Source of the DNA: CAINEC01 sp046303115
GTDB taxonomy: Bacteria > Bacteroidota > Bacteroidia > AKYH767-A > OLB10
Direction of reading: 5' to 3'
Length of the DNA stretch: 14,350 nt
NCBI GenBank assembly: GCA_046303115.1
Contig: JBKCGZ010000053.1
Coordinates: 1 to 14,350 of the forward strand
Shown here one piece after another: positions 1-9,300 of the stretch (position 1 is the first letter of the stretch; each line of letters starts with the position of its first letter). Position numbers and translations under genes: made by a program. Below the pieces are notes generated by a model that was given only the letters and a program-made list of their open reading frames with translations, was not told the DNA's origin and made no database searches.

Positions 1-342
1 ATGATGACTGCTACGATTGATATTAAAATGGTGAATGATTATGCAAACCCAATCAACTTAGCTGTTTACTTCGCAGAAGACAGTATCGTTTCTCCTCAAA
101 AGAATGGAAGTGTTGATGTGTTAAATTATATTCATCGTCATGTTTTGAGAGGATCTTTCTCAGGAACTTTTGGAGAAACACTTGGTAACAGCGCAACAGC
201 CGGGCAGGAAATAAACAGAACATATTCCACTAAATTAAAGCCTACTAATGCGAATGTAAACCAGGTATATATATATGCTATCCTTTTTGATAATGTTACT
301 CGTGAAGTTATTCAGGTAGAAGAAAAGAAACTGATTCCTTAA
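1..342 (+). CDS. C-terminal part of an Omp28-like outer membrane/secreted protein (5' truncated by window edge)
   Basis: The frame is open from the first base and ends at TAA 340-342, giving 113 residues. The ATG at base 1 is probably an internal methionine of a longer gene, because the protein has no signal peptide and begins inside a beta-rich domain. The stretch resembles, from memory, the C-terminal half of Bacteroidota Omp28-related proteins: a strand with 'AVYFAEDSIV', then 'YIHRHVLRG' (family form roughly YVHNHVLR), a 'GTFGE' segment, a 'TYSTKLKP' strand, and an ending with 'REVIQVEEKKL', where the family typically ends with something like 'EVLQVEE'. Omp28-type proteins are exported, often as lipoproteins, and their biochemical role is not established. 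A strong terminator follows 25 nt after the stop, so this is the last gene of its transcript. The family call is moderately sure; truncation is likely but cannot be proven from inside the window. Confidence 0.68.
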   Translation: MMTATIDIKMVNDYANPINLAVYFAEDSIVSPQKNGSVDVLNYIHRHVLRGSFSGTFGETLGNSATAGQEINRTYSTKLKPTNANVNQVYIYAILFDNVTREVIQVEEKKLIP

Positions 343-366
343 TTGTAATTAATAAATTAAAATGAT

Positions 367-395
367 AAGCCTCTTCAACCGAAGGGGCTTTTTTT
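367..395 (+). terminator. Rho-independent terminator after the Omp28-like gene
   Basis: A 10-bp stem (367-376 with 381-390, one G-U pair) closes a 4-nt AACC loop and runs directly into a T tract (389-395). It lies 25 nt after the stop at 342 and points in the + direction. Confidence 0.9.
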
Positions 396-459
396 ATGAA
401 TTAACAATAGGCTGTTAATTGCTAAACGTTTGTAAACGGATAATGGGATTTTGAGAAAA

Positions 460-467
460 TAGCTTTG
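460..467 (+). promoter_or_regulatory. Bacteroidota-type -7 promoter box (TAGCTTTG)
   Basis: TAGCTTTG matches the TAnnTTTG -7 consensus of Bacteroidota housekeeping promoters and sits in the gap between a terminator and the ATG at 513, which predicts transcription starting near 474 and a leader of about 40 nt. I see no TTG at the usual 17-23 nt upstream; a TTTG at 429-432 is 27 nt away, so the -33 part is weak. The TTG at 465-467, a possible alternative start for the downstream reading frame, lies inside this box and would therefore not be transcribed. Confidence 0.5.
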
Positions 468-512
468 CCTCATCAGTTCATCAATTTAAATATCCTTTCA
501 AAAAACAAAAAC

Positions 513-968
513 ATGAAAAAACAAATCTTAACACTGATCATGATGCTATCAATCATGAACACGCTTCCAACAAATGCAGAAGCAACAAATCAAACAACAA
601 CTTGTGTTCGTCCTCCAAAGATTCACATTGTAATTGTAATGGGCAAGCCAAAATATGATTGCGAAGTATATCCAGGAATTTGCGTATTTCTATATGGAAC
701 CATTGATAGAACAAATCCTTTATCTGCAGGCTCCTATGCATCCTATGAAAACAACACACTGCAAATTGAAATCATGAAAAATGAGATCAGTGAGACACTC
801 AATAAAAAATTGCAAGAAGACTCAACATTTGATTTAGAAAACGAATATGAAATTCCTGATGATATGAGCAGAGACTTAGGAAGCGAAACGAATATTATAT
901 TATCTCCAGGTAGTTATGAAATACAGGATAACGGCGACAGTTATTTGATGAATATACACTGCCGATAA
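513..968 (+). CDS. small secreted protein of unknown function (Sec signal peptide)
   Basis: I place the start at ATG 513, giving 151 residues. A frame extension to a TTG at 465 exists, but that TTG falls within a probable promoter box and would bury the signal peptide behind a polar stretch. From ATG 513 the protein begins MKKQ, followed by a hydrophobic core (ILTLIMMLSIM) and a small/polar region around 'NTLPTNAEA', a plausible Sec signal peptide with cleavage after an Ala. There is no lipobox cysteine. The mature part is about 130 residues with cysteines in 'TTCV', 'YDCEV', 'GICVF' and the C-terminal 'HCR'; an even number allows disulfides. The second half ('FDLENEYEIPDD', then 'ILSPGSYEI') resembles, from memory, small exported Bacteroidota proteins with patterns like 'LEEDY.LPEEL' and 'AGKYPV'; no function is known to me. 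It is followed by a GC-rich hairpin rather than a classical terminator, so co-transcription with the lipoprotein gene at 1059 is possible. Confidence 0.72.
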   Translation: MKKQILTLIMMLSIMNTLPTNAEATNQTTTCVRPPKIHIVIVMGKPKYDCEVYPGICVFLYGTIDRTNPLSAGSYASYENNTLQIEIMKNEISETLNKKLQEDSTFDLENEYEIPDDMSRDLGSETNIILSPGSYEIQDNGDSYLMNIHCR

Positions 969-979
969 AATAATTTCAG

Positions 980-1040
980 GCCCGTAAGCTTGAATTTTGT
1001 TGTTGTCACCCCCGGGGGCTGAGCCCGTAAGCTCTCCCCC
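980..1040. repeat. GC-rich intergenic hairpin with an 11-bp direct repeat (REP-like element candidate)
   Basis: GCCCGTAAGCT occurs twice, at 980-990 and 1023-1033. The second copy lies in the loop and distal arm of a hairpin: 1014-1018 (GGGGG) pairs with 1036-1040 (CCCCC) and 1021-1024 (GAGC) pairs with 1031-1034 (GCTC) around a CCGTAA loop. A perfect 10-bp palindrome, CCCCCGGGGG, covers 1009-1018, so an alternative fold exists. The element is much richer in GC than the flanking genes. No T tract follows, so it is not a standard terminator. It could be a dispersed extragenic repeat, an mRNA stabiliser between two small genes, or a degenerate end of a mobile element. Confidence 0.5.
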
Positions 1041-1058
1041 TCCTTTATATAAATTAAT

Positions 1059-1661
1059 ATGAAAAATTTAATTATCATAATAGCCATAGTGTTATTTTCT
1101 AGCTGCACTAAAATAATCATGCATGCTAACGGATTTAAAACGCCGCGTTATGAATCAGCAGAAAGAATACAATCATTTGCTAAATCGAATGAAATAAACG
1201 AAGAGAATATGGTCTTATTAAAAGATACGAATGAACTAAAACAAACACTTCGACTATTTTCCAATTCTCCAGGAATCATCATTGCAGATTCAAGCTGGAA
1301 TCGATTAAATTTTCAGAATAAAAAAGAAAATTGCTCAGCACCTGTAGAGAATCTTTTAATTTATTTATGCGATACTCATTCGAACACTGTTTTATACAAT
1401 GATTCTAATTTGAGAATAATTAAATCATTGAGTCATTTTAATAACTTAGAATTTAATAAAATTAATTCTTCTTATTATATATTTTTTTTGTGGAATGTTC
1501 CGATGGGCAAAAACTTAAAAAAGATTAAAGCCTGGGATAATATTTTAAAAGAGCATGCTACATGTAATTATAAAACTTTTTGGATTAATTGTGATTACAT
1601 GGCCGATTGGTATAAAGTAAAACCTGGCAAAAAAATCAGGTATCAATTGGAAAGAAAATAG
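1059..1661 (+). CDS. putative lipoprotein of unknown function
   Basis: This 200-residue protein starts with a short charged N-terminus (MKN), a hydrophobic run of Ile/Val/Leu, and a lipobox 'LFSSC' with the lipidated cysteine at residue 16. It is therefore expected to be a signal-peptidase II lipoprotein of the inner or outer membrane. The body is AT-rich in codons and hydrophilic. Notable stretches are 'NELKQTLRLFSN' near residues 58-69, a block with cysteines ('ENCSAPVENLL', 'IYLCD'), and 'YYIFFLWNVPMGKNLKK' near 139-155, which looks like a buried beta strand followed by a charged helix. I do not recognise the family. The strand-then-helix pattern could be part of a thioredoxin-like alpha/beta fold, but no CxxC motif is present, so this is a guess. 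The start codon sits 19 nt after the GC-rich hairpin and lacks a purine-rich ribosome site. Confidence 0.7.
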   Translation: MKNLIIIIAIVLFSSCTKIIMHANGFKTPRYESAERIQSFAKSNEINEENMVLLKDTNELKQTLRLFSNSPGIIIADSSWNRLNFQNKKENCSAPVENLLIYLCDTHSNTVLYNDSNLRIIKSLSHFNNLEFNKINSSYYIFFLWNVPMGKNLKKIKAWDNILKEHATCNYKTFWINCDYMADWYKVKPGKKIRYQLERK

Positions 1662-1704
1662 TTTTATCAATAATTGCTTTTAACTGAACTATTTTAATGC
1701 ATAG

Positions 1705-1738
1705 TTGTTTCGTAAATTAAGTGTTTAGCTTACCTTTG
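1705..1738 (+). promoter_or_regulatory. Bacteroidota-type promoter (-33 TTG / -7 TACCTTTG) for gcdH
   Basis: TTG at 1705-1707 and TACCTTTG at 1731-1738 are separated by 23 nt, within the 17-23 nt range of the Bacteroidota TTG...TAnnTTTG promoter. The predicted start near 1745 gives a leader of about 33 nt before the ATG at 1778. Confidence 0.6.
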
Positions 1739-1777
1739 CGCCTCACAGCCAAAAGCTGAACAAAACACATTACAATT

Positions 1778-2956
1778 ATGGCAAAAGATCGTTATCAAGC
1801 GCATGACTACTATTTAATGGATGAATTGCTTACGGATGAGCATAAATTAATCCGTGATGCAGCTCGCGAATGGGTTAAAAGAGATGTATCTCCAATTATT
1901 GAAGATTACGCTCAAAAAGCAGAATTCCCTACACAAATCATCAAAGGACTTTCTGAAATAGGAGCTTTTGGTCCTTACATCCCTACCGAATATGGTGGCG
2001 GTGGCCTTGATCAAATCTCTTATGGTTTGATTATGCAGGAGATTGAAAGAGGAGATTCTGGCGTTCGTTCTACGGCATCGGTACAGAGTTCATTAGTAAT
2101 GTATCCAATCTATACATTTGGTTCTGAGGAACAAAGAAAAAAATATCTACCTAAATTAGCTTCAGGAGAATGGATGGGCTGTTTCGGATTAACGGAGCCC
2201 GATCATGGATCAAACCCTGCTGGAATGGTTACCAATTTTAAAGATGCGGGTGATCATGTCATTCTGAATGGTGCTAAAATGTGGATTTCAAATGCACCGT
2301 TCGCAGATATTGCAGTTGTTTGGGCGAAAGACGACAAGGGTGATATTCGAGGGATAGTTGTTGAGCGAGGAATGGAAGGATTCAGCACACCTGAAACTCA
2401 TGGTAAGTGGTCATTACGTGCAAGTGCGACTGGGGAATTAGTTTTTGATAACGTGAAAGTTCCAAAGGAAAATATACTGCCAAATGTTAAAGGCCTTAAA
2501 GGACCTTTAAGTTGCTTGAATTCTGCGCGTTATGGTATTGCATGGGGTGCGATAGGTGCAGCATTAGATTGTTATGATACAGCATTAAGATATTCTCAAG
2601 AGCGTAAACAGTTTGGTCGTCCGATAGGTGGATTTCAATTGCAGCAAAAGAAACTGGCTGAAATGATTACTGAAATCACTAAAGCGCAATTGCTAACGTG
2701 GCGGCTAGGAGTTTTAAAGAATGAGAATCGTGCTACTCCAGCTCAGATTTCAATGGCGAAACGAAACAATGTTAACATGGCCATTCAGATTGCAAGAGAG
2801 GCTCGTCAGATGTTAGGCGGCATGGGAATTACAGGAGAATATCCAATTATGCGTCACATGATGAACCTTGAAAGTGTTATTACTTACGAAGGAACACATG
2901 ATATTCACTTATTGATTACAGGAATGGATGTAACAGGATTTAATGCATTTACATAA
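1778..2956 (+). CDS. gcdH: glutaryl-CoA dehydrogenase (acyl-CoA dehydrogenase family, FAD)
   Basis: This 392-residue protein is the normal length for a bacterial glutaryl-CoA dehydrogenase and closely follows the vertebrate GCDH pattern. The enzyme oxidatively decarboxylates glutaryl-CoA to crotonyl-CoA and CO2 in lysine/tryptophan catabolism, using FAD and passing electrons to an electron-transfer flavoprotein. Family marks: 'DSGVRSTASVQSSLVMYPI' near residues 93-111, where Arg97 and Ser101 match human Arg94 and Ser98, which contact the glutaryl carboxylate; 'GCFGLTEPDHGSNP', the substrate/FAD loop; 'SLRASATG'; 'QFGRPIGGFQL'; 'QMLGGMGITGEY'; and 'TYEGTHDIH', in which Glu371 is the catalytic base (human Glu370). 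The usual Asp after 'HGS' is Asn here. The Arg/Ser/Glu set favours glutaryl-CoA over generic short-chain acyl-CoA substrates, although 'ITGMDVTG' replaces the family's 'LGRAITG' near the C-terminus. It is apparently monocistronic: its own promoter lies upstream, tRNA-Cys follows, and no other lysine-degradation gene is visible. Confidence 0.92.
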   Translation: MAKDRYQAHDYYLMDELLTDEHKLIRDAAREWVKRDVSPIIEDYAQKAEFPTQIIKGLSEIGAFGPYIPTEYGGGGLDQISYGLIMQEIERGDSGVRSTASVQSSLVMYPIYTFGSEEQRKKYLPKLASGEWMGCFGLTEPDHGSNPAGMVTNFKDAGDHVILNGAKMWISNAPFADIAVVWAKDDKGDIRGIVVERGMEGFSTPETHGKWSLRASATGELVFDNVKVPKENILPNVKGLKGPLSCLNSARYGIAWGAIGAALDCYDTALRYSQERKQFGRPIGGFQLQQKKLAEMITEITKAQLLTWRLGVLKNENRATPAQISMAKRNNVNMAIQIAREARQMLGGMGITGEYPIMRHMMNLESVITYEGTHDIHLLITGMDVTGFNAFT

Positions 2957-3069
2957 TATTTCGCTCTGATTTACATGATATTAATTTGATTTTTCAGAGT
3001 GGGTGTAACCATTTATAATGAGTTCAGTTTAAGTCGTCAGTTTATTTATAGGGGTATTTAAATTTTTCA

Positions 3070-3077
3070 TATGTTTG
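3070..3077 (+). promoter_or_regulatory. -7 promoter box (TATGTTTG) of tRNA-Cys
   Basis: TATGTTTG is an exact match to the TAnnTTTG -7 consensus and ends 14 nt before the first base of the tRNA, so transcription would start a few nt upstream of the mature 5' end. No TTG is visible at normal -33 spacing. Confidence 0.55.
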
Positions 3078-3091
3078 CCCCACAATTATAA

Positions 3092-3162
3092 GGTCGTGTG
3101 GCCGAGCGGTTAGGCAGAGGTCTGCAAAACCTTGTACAGCGGTTCAAATCCGCTCGCGACCT
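3092..3162 (+). tRNA. tRNA-Cys (anticodon GCA)
   Basis: The 71-nt sequence folds as a full cloverleaf: a 7-bp acceptor stem (3092-3098 with 3155-3161, one G-U pair), a 3-bp D stem (GCC/GGC) around a loop with the conserved GG, a 5-bp anticodon stem closing the loop CTGCAAA (anticodon GCA, cysteine), a 4-nt variable region GTAC, and a 5-bp T stem AGCGG/CCGCT around TTCAAAT. The discriminator base at 3162 is T (U73), the identity element expected of tRNA-Cys. The 3' CCA is not encoded and must be added after transcription. A terminator hairpin follows immediately. Confidence 0.96.
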
Positions 3163-3163
3163 C

Positions 3164-3202
3164 AAAAATCCCTGGTTGAATTTAACCGGGGATTTTTATT
3201 TT
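3164..3202 (+). terminator. Rho-independent terminator of tRNA-Cys
   Basis: A 14-bp stem (3164-3177 with 3184-3197, one G-U pair) closes a 6-nt loop. The descending arm ends in TTTTT and continues ATTTT. The A-rich ascending arm could also let it act on - strand transcription, but no - strand gene is present nearby. Confidence 0.88.
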
Positions 3203-3325
3203 GACATCTTAGATAAAGTCCAATCGGTGTTTTGGCTACTTAAAAAGTATAATTTTAATCCGAATGAGCATTTTTAAATCAAAAAAAAAACTCTTATTTT
3301 TCAAGGTAAATCAACTGATTTTTAC

Positions 3326-3333
3326 TTACTTTG
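3326..3333 (+). promoter_or_regulatory. weak -7 box candidate (TTACTTTG) for the giant adhesin gene
   Basis: The 218 nt between the tRNA and the ATG at 3381 contain the tRNA terminator, a run of ten A (3281-3290), a T-rich stretch, and TTACTTTG, which differs by one base from the TAnnTTTG -7 consensus. This would start transcription near 3340 with a leader of about 40 nt. No clear -33 TTG is seen. I find no open reading frame or RNA gene in the remainder of this gap. Confidence 0.3.
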
Positions 3334-3380
3334 ATGTCCCTTAAACACCCTTTACAAAATACAACATTACTAATTAGTTT

Positions 3381-6300
3381 ATGAAAAAACTACTACTTGC
3401 AGTTTTCTACTGCATAGGTGCATTTTTGATGACCACACAAACTGCATCAGCAACCCACTTAATGGGAGGTAATATGACCTATGAGTATTTAGGACTTAAT
3501 TCAGGTACTGGATTATACGATTATCGAGTTACATTAAAAATTTATCGATTATGTGATCCAGGTAGTTCTCAATTACCAATTAGTACTTCGTTAGGAGCTT
3601 ACCAGAATAATCCAGGTAATCCAAATTTAAAGCAAAGAATTGCACTTGCAACACTTAACTTGATATCACAGCAAGCGATCGTACCTCCTAACGCTGGGGC
3701 TAGCTGTTCTTTTGCTCCCAATGTTTGTGTTGAGGAAGGCGTTTATCAAACCACCATTTCAGTTCCCGCAAATACAACTGGATATTATTTTATGGCTGAT
3801 CGTTGCTGTAGAAATAACAACATTGATAATTTAAATAATCCAGGAGCAACTGGCCAAGCTTATTATGCCTATGCTCCAAATCCGACAATTGATAATAATT
3901 CTCCAACATTCGCTGTTCCTCCGGTTCCATTTATTTGTGCAAATGATACAGTAAGTATTTTAAATCAGGCTATCGATGTAGATGGTGATTCATTAAGTTA
4001 TGCTTTTGTTACACCTTACGCTGGTATTTCAAGTTCAGGTTCTCCAAATCCAACGGCACCGACTAACTACACATGGCCAATCCCCACAGTAACTTACGCA
4101 ACTAATTTTAGTAACACTACTCCATTTGGTTTAAATAGTTATGCAGCAATAGATGCTACAACTGGCTTAGGTGTATATGTTTCTCCTAACCAAGGTTATT
4201 ATGTAGTAGCAGTTGAAATAAGCGAATATAGAAATGGTGTTTTGATTGGCGTTTCTCGATTAGATATTCAAATCATCGTTATTACTTGTCCTACAAACCC
4301 AGCACCTGCTATTTCTTCATCGCAAACAACCTACACAATACAAGAAGGACAAACTTTATGTTTTAATGTTGGCTATACAGACCCAAATGGGGATAGTTTG
4401 TTTTTAACTCACACAGGAGATATATTTAATTCAACACTTGTAAATCCAACAGCAACCTTAGCAAATGCCTCAGGTGATTCTGTGGTTAGTTCTCAATTCT
4501 GCTGGACCACTTCGTGTAATCAAGGTAGAACAACTCCTTATCAGTTTTCTACATCAGCAACTGATAATGGTTGTCCTGCAAAAGTGACTAACACTGTTTA
4601 TACCATCAACGTAATAAACACACCAGCACCAACAGTAATGAATGGTCCTGACACCTTGTGTTTAAATGCTGCTACAGGAATTGCTTACTCTGTTGCATCA
4701 ACATCGGGATATACTTACCAATGGTTGGTAACAAATGGGTCGCAAGTTTCAGGGACAAATACTGCAAGCGCTACAGTTAATTTTACATCATCTGGTTTAG
4801 CAACTGTAAGTATAATAGCATTAAATCCATTTGGTTGTCCTTCCGATACATTAACAAAAACTGTATTTATCAAACCACAGCCATCAGCGATTGCGGGTAG
4901 TGATGTTTCATTTTGTTCTGGCGGTTCTGCTACTTTAGGGACATCAACAACAAGTGGATATTCTTACTCATGGTCGCCAGCAACGAACTTAAGCAGTGGG
5001 TCTATTTCAAATCCTGTTGTTACAATTGGCAATACGGGGACTGCGCCTTCATCAACTACTTATATTTTAACAACAACATTTGATGGTTGTACAAACAAAG
5101 ATACTGTTGTTGTTACATCAAATCCATTCCCAGTTGCGAATGCAGGAAACAATGCCTCTATTTGTAGTGGATCAAGTGCTCCATTAGGAACATTAGCAAC
5201 TACAGGCTATACTTATTCTTGGACACCAAGTTCAGGTCTTAGCAATGGATCTATTTCAAATCCTGTTTTCTCATTAACAAATACTGGCAACGTACCTGAT
5301 ACGCTACAATATGTAGTTCTTGTTTCAAACGGATTTTCTTGTAGTACGACCGATACTGTTCAAGTAATTGTTAGGCCAGTACCTACTGCAGTTGCTGGTA
5401 TTGATACTATCTTCTGTTCTGGAGGAAGTGGAACAATTGGGTCAGTAACTACAAGCGGATACGCTTACAGCTGGTCACCTTCTACAGGATTAACATCACC
5501 AACTGGAAGTAGCTCAACAGTTTCACTAACAAACTCAACTACGGCTAATGATACCGTTAGTTATATCTTAACTACTACTTGGTTTGGATGTACAGCAAAA
5601 GATACTGTTAAAGTAATCGTGAAGCCTGTACCTACAGCTAACGCTGGAAGCAACTTGTATTTATGCTCTGGCGTAAATGGACAGTTAGGAACAATTTCAA
5701 CAAGTGGTTATAATTATACTTGGACACCTGCCACGGGATTAAGTAACCCTAATGTGTCTAATCCAATAGTTTCTTTAACGAATAATGGTATTACTACAGA
5801 TACAACATTCTATTATTTAAATACTGACTTAGCAGGTTGCCAGAATTATGACACCGTTCGCGTTGTTATTGGCCCAGTACCTACTGCTAATGCTGGATTA
5901 AATCAAACAATATGTTCGGGACAAAGTGTGACAATCGGGACGACTGCTACATCAGGTTATACCTATTCATGGTCACCTGCGACTGGATTAAACAGTACTA
6001 CTCTTTCGGATCCAACATCATCAGCAACTAATTCAGGAAGCTCACCAATTACAATTACGTATTCTGTAATTGCTACATGGTTTGGGTGTAAAGACACTGC
6101 AACAGTTGATGTAACTATTAAGCCAGTTCCTGTTTCTGTTGCTGGAAATAATCAATTATTATGTTCAGGAAGTACTGTACAACTTGGAGGAACAACTACT
6201 AACGGTTACACCTATGTGTGGACACCTGGAACTAATTTAAATGATAGTTTAATTTCTAATCCTACTTTAACTGACACAACAACTGGATTAACTCCTGACA

Positions 6301-9300
6301 CATTGCTTTATTCAGTAACAACAGAATTAAACGGATGTATCTCTTCAGACACAGTTCAGGTTGTTCTTAGCCCAGTGCCTACAGCTCAAGCTGGAAATGA
6401 TATTACTTTCTGTTCAGGACAATCAGGCACAATTGGAGACCTTGCAATATCAAATTATAATTATTCATGGTCACCTGCAACTGGATTAGGAAATGCAAGT
6501 CAGGCTTCTACATCAGTAACATTAACCAACAATACAACAGCAGTTATAACCAACAATTATATCTTAACTACTAACTTATTTGGTTGTATAGATAATGATA
6601 CAGTAGCAGTAAATGTTAAACCATTACCTATTTCTGAAGCGGGCGCAGCTGTTTCATCATGTGATGGAGACACTGTAACTATCGGAGCAATTGCTACTAA
6701 CGGTTACACCTATGTGTGGACACCTGGAGCAGGATTATCTTCCGATACTTCAGCAACTACACAAGTCTACATCAGCAATACAGGTGCAGCAGCATCGACA
6801 GTTTACTATACAGTAACTACAACACTTAACGGATGTACTACATCAGATAGCGTAGCGGTAACGTCGAATCCGCTTCCAATTGTTACTGCACAGGCTGCTC
6901 CGGCTGCTATTTGTTTCGGACAATCAACGAGCATTACAGCATCGGGCGCAACTTCATACAACTGGGTTGAATTAGCTAACCCTGGTGTTTCTGTTGGAAC
7001 TGGATCAACATTATCTGTTACTCCACAATCAACAACTACTTATATTGTTGAAGGGACAAGTTCTGTAAATTGTATTAACTATGATACAATTACAATTACT
7101 GTTAATCCACTACCGATTGTACAAATCTTATCAGCATCAACAGATTTATGTAATGGCGATACCTTGACATTAACAGCGAGTGGTGCAACGACATATAACT
7201 GGATTGATTTAACTTCTGGTAATTCATTAGGAAGTTCTTCAACTATTAATGTATTCCCATCTGCAAATACAAGCTATGCTTTAGTAGGTACAGATGGTAA
7301 TTCATGTGTTAACTCTGATACTATTGATGTTACTGTTAATCCTGCACCAACTATTAATGCTATTACAGGCACATTATCTGTTTGTCCGGGTTCAAATGGA
7401 GTTCAATATTGGGTAGTAAATCCAAATTCTACATCAATTTACAATTGGTTTGTTACAAATGGAACTATTGCAACTGGACAAGGTAATGATACAATAAGCA
7501 TTGATTGGTCAGGTACGCAAAGTCCTGCAATAATTTCTGTAATTGAAGTTACTGATTTGGGATGCCCTTCCGATTCCGTACAATTACAAGTAAATATTAA
7601 CATTGTGTTAGACCCTGTTGCTCCAACAGGTGCAAGTACATTATGTGCGGACCTTGCTCAGAACATACCTTATTCAACAACTAACACACCGGGTTCAATT
7701 TATACATGGCACATACAAGGAGGTTCAATTGTTAGTGGTGATGGAACAAGTAATGTAATTGTTGATTGGAATGTAACCGGCCCGCAGGTAGTAGCATTAT
7801 GGTATGATGAAAATAGTACCACTATTGATACTGTTTGTGCTGGAGTTTCAGATACATTATATGTTACCATTAACCCAACTCCTATTACGAGTGCAATCAC
7901 TGGCAACAATGCTATTTGCGTAGGTGATTCAAGTACGTTTAGCGTTGTGAATACAATTGGAAGTACTTACAACTGGAGTATCACAGGAGGCACTTTAAAC
8001 AACATATCTACTTCAAACACAATATCAGCTACTTTAACAACTGTACCAGGTGCAACCATTACTGTTCAGGAAACTAATTCATATGGATGTATTGGAACAC
8101 CTGTAACCTATAATGTAACAGTAAATGCGCTTCCTAACGCTGATGCAGGTACGAATGATACTATTTGTAACGGAACAACTACAGTATTAAATGCTAGCGG
8201 AGGTACATCTTATACATGGACAACAAACAGCACATTAGATAACTTAACAATTTCTAATCCGGTTGCTAATCCTAGTTCAACTACAACGTATTATGTTTTA
8301 GTTACTGATGCAAATGGTTGTAAAAACTCAGATAGTGTAACAGTATTAGTTAATCAATTACCTAATGTTATAGCAAGCAGCAATGCAGCTATTTGTATAG
8401 GAGCTTCAACCACTATCACTGGATCTGGTGCAACAAACTATAGCTGGTCACCAGCAACAGGATTAGATAATAGCAATATTTCAAACCCTACAGCTAATCC
8501 AACAAGCACAACTACCTATGTTGTAATAGGAACTGATAACAACGGATGTTCTAATTCAGATAGCACTACAATTACTGTTAATCCACTTCCAACAGCAGTT
8601 GTTTCAACTGGTGGTATTATCTGTAATGGTGGAAGTATTAGCTTAACGGCAAGTGGTGGCACAAGCTATAGCTGGACACCAGCAACAGGATTAAACAATG
8701 CAACTATTGATAACCCAATTGCATCACCTACTACAACTACAACCTATACAGTAATTGTTACAGATGCTAATGGCTGTACTGATGATGATCAGGTTACAGT
8801 AGATGTAAATGACCAACCAGTTGCATCGTTTGCAATTGATAGTGCAATTACTGTAATCGGTTGTGAAGGCGTAGAAATTACCTTAATCAACAATAGTACA
8901 TTCGCATTAAATTACGAATGGAACTTTGGCGATGGAACAACTTCTATCGATGCTAATCCTAATCACATTTTTGCATTTGGATCATCAAATGGAATAACAT
9001 TAATTGCGTATAACAACCAATGTTCTGATACGTTAGTAACTCCATTTAGTCCTGGTCAGTTAGCTGATTATTTCAGCAACATTCCAAATATCTTCACTCC
9101 AAACAATGATGGAATCAATGATTGTTTCAATCTTGGAGCAAATACGAAGTTTGAAGATTGTAGCTCATGGGAGATTTATAATCGTTGGGGAACAAAAGTA
9201 TATACAAGCAGTACAGCTCAACCATGCTGGAACGGCAAGAAAGACAATACCGGAGAAGATCAGCCAGCTGGCACATACTTCTACATCTTAAAAGCGGGCA

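Noticed and set aside
465..512. N-terminal extension of the small secreted protein starting at a TTG codon (465)
   Set aside because: The TTG lies inside a TAnnTTTG promoter box and the extension would put 16 polar residues before a clear signal peptide; ATG 513 is the better start.
553..759. - strand open frame opposite the secreted-protein gene
   Set aside because: It is antisense to a better-supported gene, has low-complexity His/Leu composition, and no promoter or recognisable domain.
1492..1499. run of eight T inside the lipoprotein gene as a contingency (phase-variation) tract
   Set aside because: An eight-base T run is ordinary in such AT-rich coding sequence and the frame is intact; there is no evidence for length variation.
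2962..3001. inverted repeat (CTCTGA / TCAGAG) after gcdH as a possible terminator
   Set aside because: The stem is only about 8 bp with wobble, the loop is 24 nt, and no T tract follows.
7700..7909. - strand open frame within the giant adhesin gene
   Set aside because: It is an antisense shadow of a repeat-rich coding region with a long, domain-rich + strand frame.
4887..8822. regularly spaced repeats considered as a CRISPR array or minisatellite
   Set aside because: The repeats are 228-249 bp, in frame, diverged at DNA level and conserved at protein level, so they are protein modules.
9106..9291. + strand open frame in another frame across the T9SS C-terminal domain
   Set aside because: It overlaps fully conserved CTD coding sequence and has no features of its own.
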